Source of the DNA: Methanobacteriota archaeon
GTDB lineage: Archaea; Halobacteriota; Methanosarcinia; Methanosarcinales; Methanoperedenaceae
Direction: 5' to 3'
Assembly: GCA_018899795.1 (NCBI GenBank)
Contig: JAHIHJ010000133.1
Coordinates: forward strand, 1-5,810
Length of the DNA stretch: 5,810 nucleotides
Shown here: positions 4,941 to 5,810 of the stretch, in pieces
How the letters are laid out: each line of letters begins with the position of its first letter
How positions within the stretch are numbered: the first letter of the stretch is position 1
Notes under the pieces: model-generated
Database searches by the model: none
Told to the model about the DNA's origin: nothing
Seen by the model: the letters and a program-made list of their open reading frames with translations, nothing else
Program-made: the position numbers and the translations under genes

Positions 4941-4954
4941 CATAAAAATTAAAT
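4941..4954 (+). promoter_or_regulatory. candidate TATA box of the plus-strand pair
   Basis: CATAAAAATTAAAT starts 47 nt before the ATG at 4988. It predicts a start at about 4970-4975 and a leader of roughly 15 nt, just long enough for the GGTGAT site. The right arm of the inverted repeat covers its BRE position, so binding there would be expected to affect TFB entry. Confidence 0.45.
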
Positions 4955-4977
4955 AACTCCCCGTTTATGCCTGTGTG

Positions 4978-4983
4978 GGTGAT
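4978..4983 (+). promoter_or_regulatory. ribosome-binding site GGTGAT
   Basis: GGTGAT, fully complementary to the archaeal 16S 3' end, lies 4 nt before the ATG at 4988 and fixes that start. Confidence 0.65.
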
Positions 4984-4987
4984 TTAA

Positions 4988-5434
4988 ATGCTTAAAAAGA
5001 TTGGAATTATAGCAATTTTGCTGCTGTTTTCAGCCACACTGGCTTTAGCAGCAGTAAGTGAAGAGCAGATGAACATAGCTAAGACTGGTGGATATATCGT
5101 GGAACCCGGTAATAGCACGGGCGGAGGGTCAGCTATTGATAGTGTTTACGCAACAATCACACAGGGTAAGACTAATTGGCATACAAAGGATGTAACGACT
5201 TTTATCACGACCCTGAACGTGGATTTGAACTGGGGCAATTCCGGCAATTCGCTGAGACTTACAATATATTCTCCTGACGGCTATGTGTTTGGCCCGTACT
5301 TTGACAATGCAGATGGAGTTATTAATGGCAGGATAAACCTGAATATAAATAATCCCAACGGCATAGCCAGAGGCACATGGTATTATGAGGTATACGGCTA
5401 CAGCGTGTCAGGAACAGAAGATTATTATATCTGA
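4988..5434 (+). CDS. secreted P-domain/PPC-like beta-sandwich protein (148 aa)
   Basis: Small exported protein. The signal peptide covers residues 1-21 (LKKIGIIAILLLFSATLALA, cleavage near ALA-A). A short linker carries GGYIVEP at 34-40 and a flexible STGGGS. Residues 50-148 read as a single jelly-roll domain of the kind in proprotein-convertase P domains and bacterial pre-peptidase C-terminal domains: TTLNVDLNWGNSGNSLRL, TIYSPDGYVFGPYFD, GRINLNI and GTWYYEVYGYSVSGTEDYY. Such domains usually bind ligands, cell surface or partner proteins and are not enzymes. Here the domain stands alone, without a protease. The gene lies 17 nt before the membrane-bound regulator, in the same direction, and shares with it the GGYxVEP motif, so a ligand or co-sensor role is a reasonable inference. 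It ends in TGA. Confidence 0.75.
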   Translation: MLKKIGIIAILLLFSATLALAAVSEEQMNIAKTGGYIVEPGNSTGGGSAIDSVYATITQGKTNWHTKDVTTFITTLNVDLNWGNSGNSLRLTIYSPDGYVFGPYFDNADGVINGRINLNINNPNGIARGTWYYEVYGYSVSGTEDYYI

Positions 5435-5451
5435 ACTTCATAGTATATCCT

Positions 5452-5810
5452 ATGCGGTGGATAGGAGTTCTTCTATTTTTTCTTTTTATCTTTAGCTTTA
5501 CAGTGCATGCTGAAAAAGGTGGATACACAGTAGAACCCTATGCTCCTCAAAAAGAACTTATTGATACTACCGGCGCAGATGCGACAATTTCATTCTGGGA
5601 ACTGCCCCTCTGGATAAAAATAGCTTATATATCAGGAATTATCCTCGCTTCTTTGGGATTGTTCAAAGTAATTCCCATTGTTCTGGCAAGAATTAAAAAC
5701 CTGCTTGAAAACCAGAACAGGCAGGGCATTTTTAAATATATACTGAACAACCCTGGCTGCACCATAGCCGAAATCTCAGATAAGCAGGAGATAAACAGGG
5801 GAAGCGTGAA
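5452..5810 (+). CDS. membrane-anchored winged-helix transcriptional regulator (partial, first 119 aa)
   Basis: One-component sensor/regulator, cut by the window end. Residues 1-20 form a hydrophobic signal or anchor (RWIGVLLFFLFIFSFTVHA). The short external part contains GGYTVEP (23-29) and reaches about residue 53. A membrane helix spans about 54-78 (WIKIAYISGIILASLGLFKVIP). A short linker (LARIKNLLENQNRQ) leads into a winged-helix DNA-binding domain from about 91: GIFKYILNNPGCTIAEIS, then DKQEINRGSVK, the canonical 'NPGxTIxEIS...INRGTVK' recognition-helix pattern of archaeal MarR/ArsR-like regulators. The missing part should hold the rest of the wing (YHLxxL...). I know this topology (short outside segment, one helix, cytoplasmic wHTH) from Methanosarcinales genomes. 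No good Shine-Dalgarno is seen; translation may couple to the upstream gene. It probably regulates its own divergent promoter region. Confidence 0.75.
   Translation, partial: MRWIGVLLFFLFIFSFTVHAEKGGYTVEPYAPQKELIDTTGADATISFWELPLWIKIAYISGIILASLGLFKVIPIVLARIKNLLENQNRQGIFKYILNNPGCTIAEISDKQEINRGSV

Noticed and set aside
5322..5528. Minus-strand ORF of 68 codons across the plus-strand gene junction
   Set aside because: Antisense to two well-supported plus-strand coding regions; no start signals.

Overview
The window looks archaeal and most resembles the Methanosarcinales / ANME-2d ('Ca. Methanoperedens') style of genome. The grounds are purine-rich BRE plus TATA-type promoters, a GGTGAT ribosome-binding site, a membrane-anchored winged-helix regulator of a type I associate with those genomes, and NosY-like ABC-2 permease and secreted jelly-roll proteins of the same flavour. 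This assignment is inference from family resemblance; no rRNA or tRNA gene is present to confirm it.

Left part (about 145-1750, minus strand): a decayed ABC transporter operon. Read 5'->3' on the minus strand it holds the last ~41 codons of an ABC ATPase (frameshifted and lacking everything upstream), an unrecognised soluble 162-residue protein, and an ABC-2 permease with an in-frame amber codon at codon 45 and an apparent internal deletion. A tiny hydrophobic ORF may follow. Positions 1-144 hold nothing I can support.

Middle part (about 1772-4803, minus strand): a visibly A+T-richer block bounded by two same-orientation copies of a 22-bp repeat (21/22 identical). It holds two modules of the same design. 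Each has a secreted protein of exactly 271 residues with a tryptophan/tyrosine-rich C-terminal domain, followed by a small polytopic membrane protein (174 and 178 residues). Both secreted genes have a GGAGGA Shine-Dalgarno exactly 9 nt before the ATG. The first module has a strong TATA promoter and a roughly 160-nt leader rich in hairpins.

Right part (4860-5810): a divergent promoter region with a 16-bp inverted repeat sitting exactly between the two TATA boxes, then a plus-strand pair. The first gene encodes a secreted P-domain/PPC-like beta-sandwich protein. The second encodes a signal peptide or anchor, a short extracellular stretch, a transmembrane helix and a winged-helix DNA-binding domain, and is cut by the window end. 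The two proteins share a GGYxVEP motif near the mature N-terminus.

Working hypothesis: the plus-strand pair is a secreted partner plus membrane-bound one-component regulator. It could control, through the inverted repeat, both itself and the divergent secreted/membrane-protein cassette, which may have arrived by insertion beside a now-dying ABC transporter operon.
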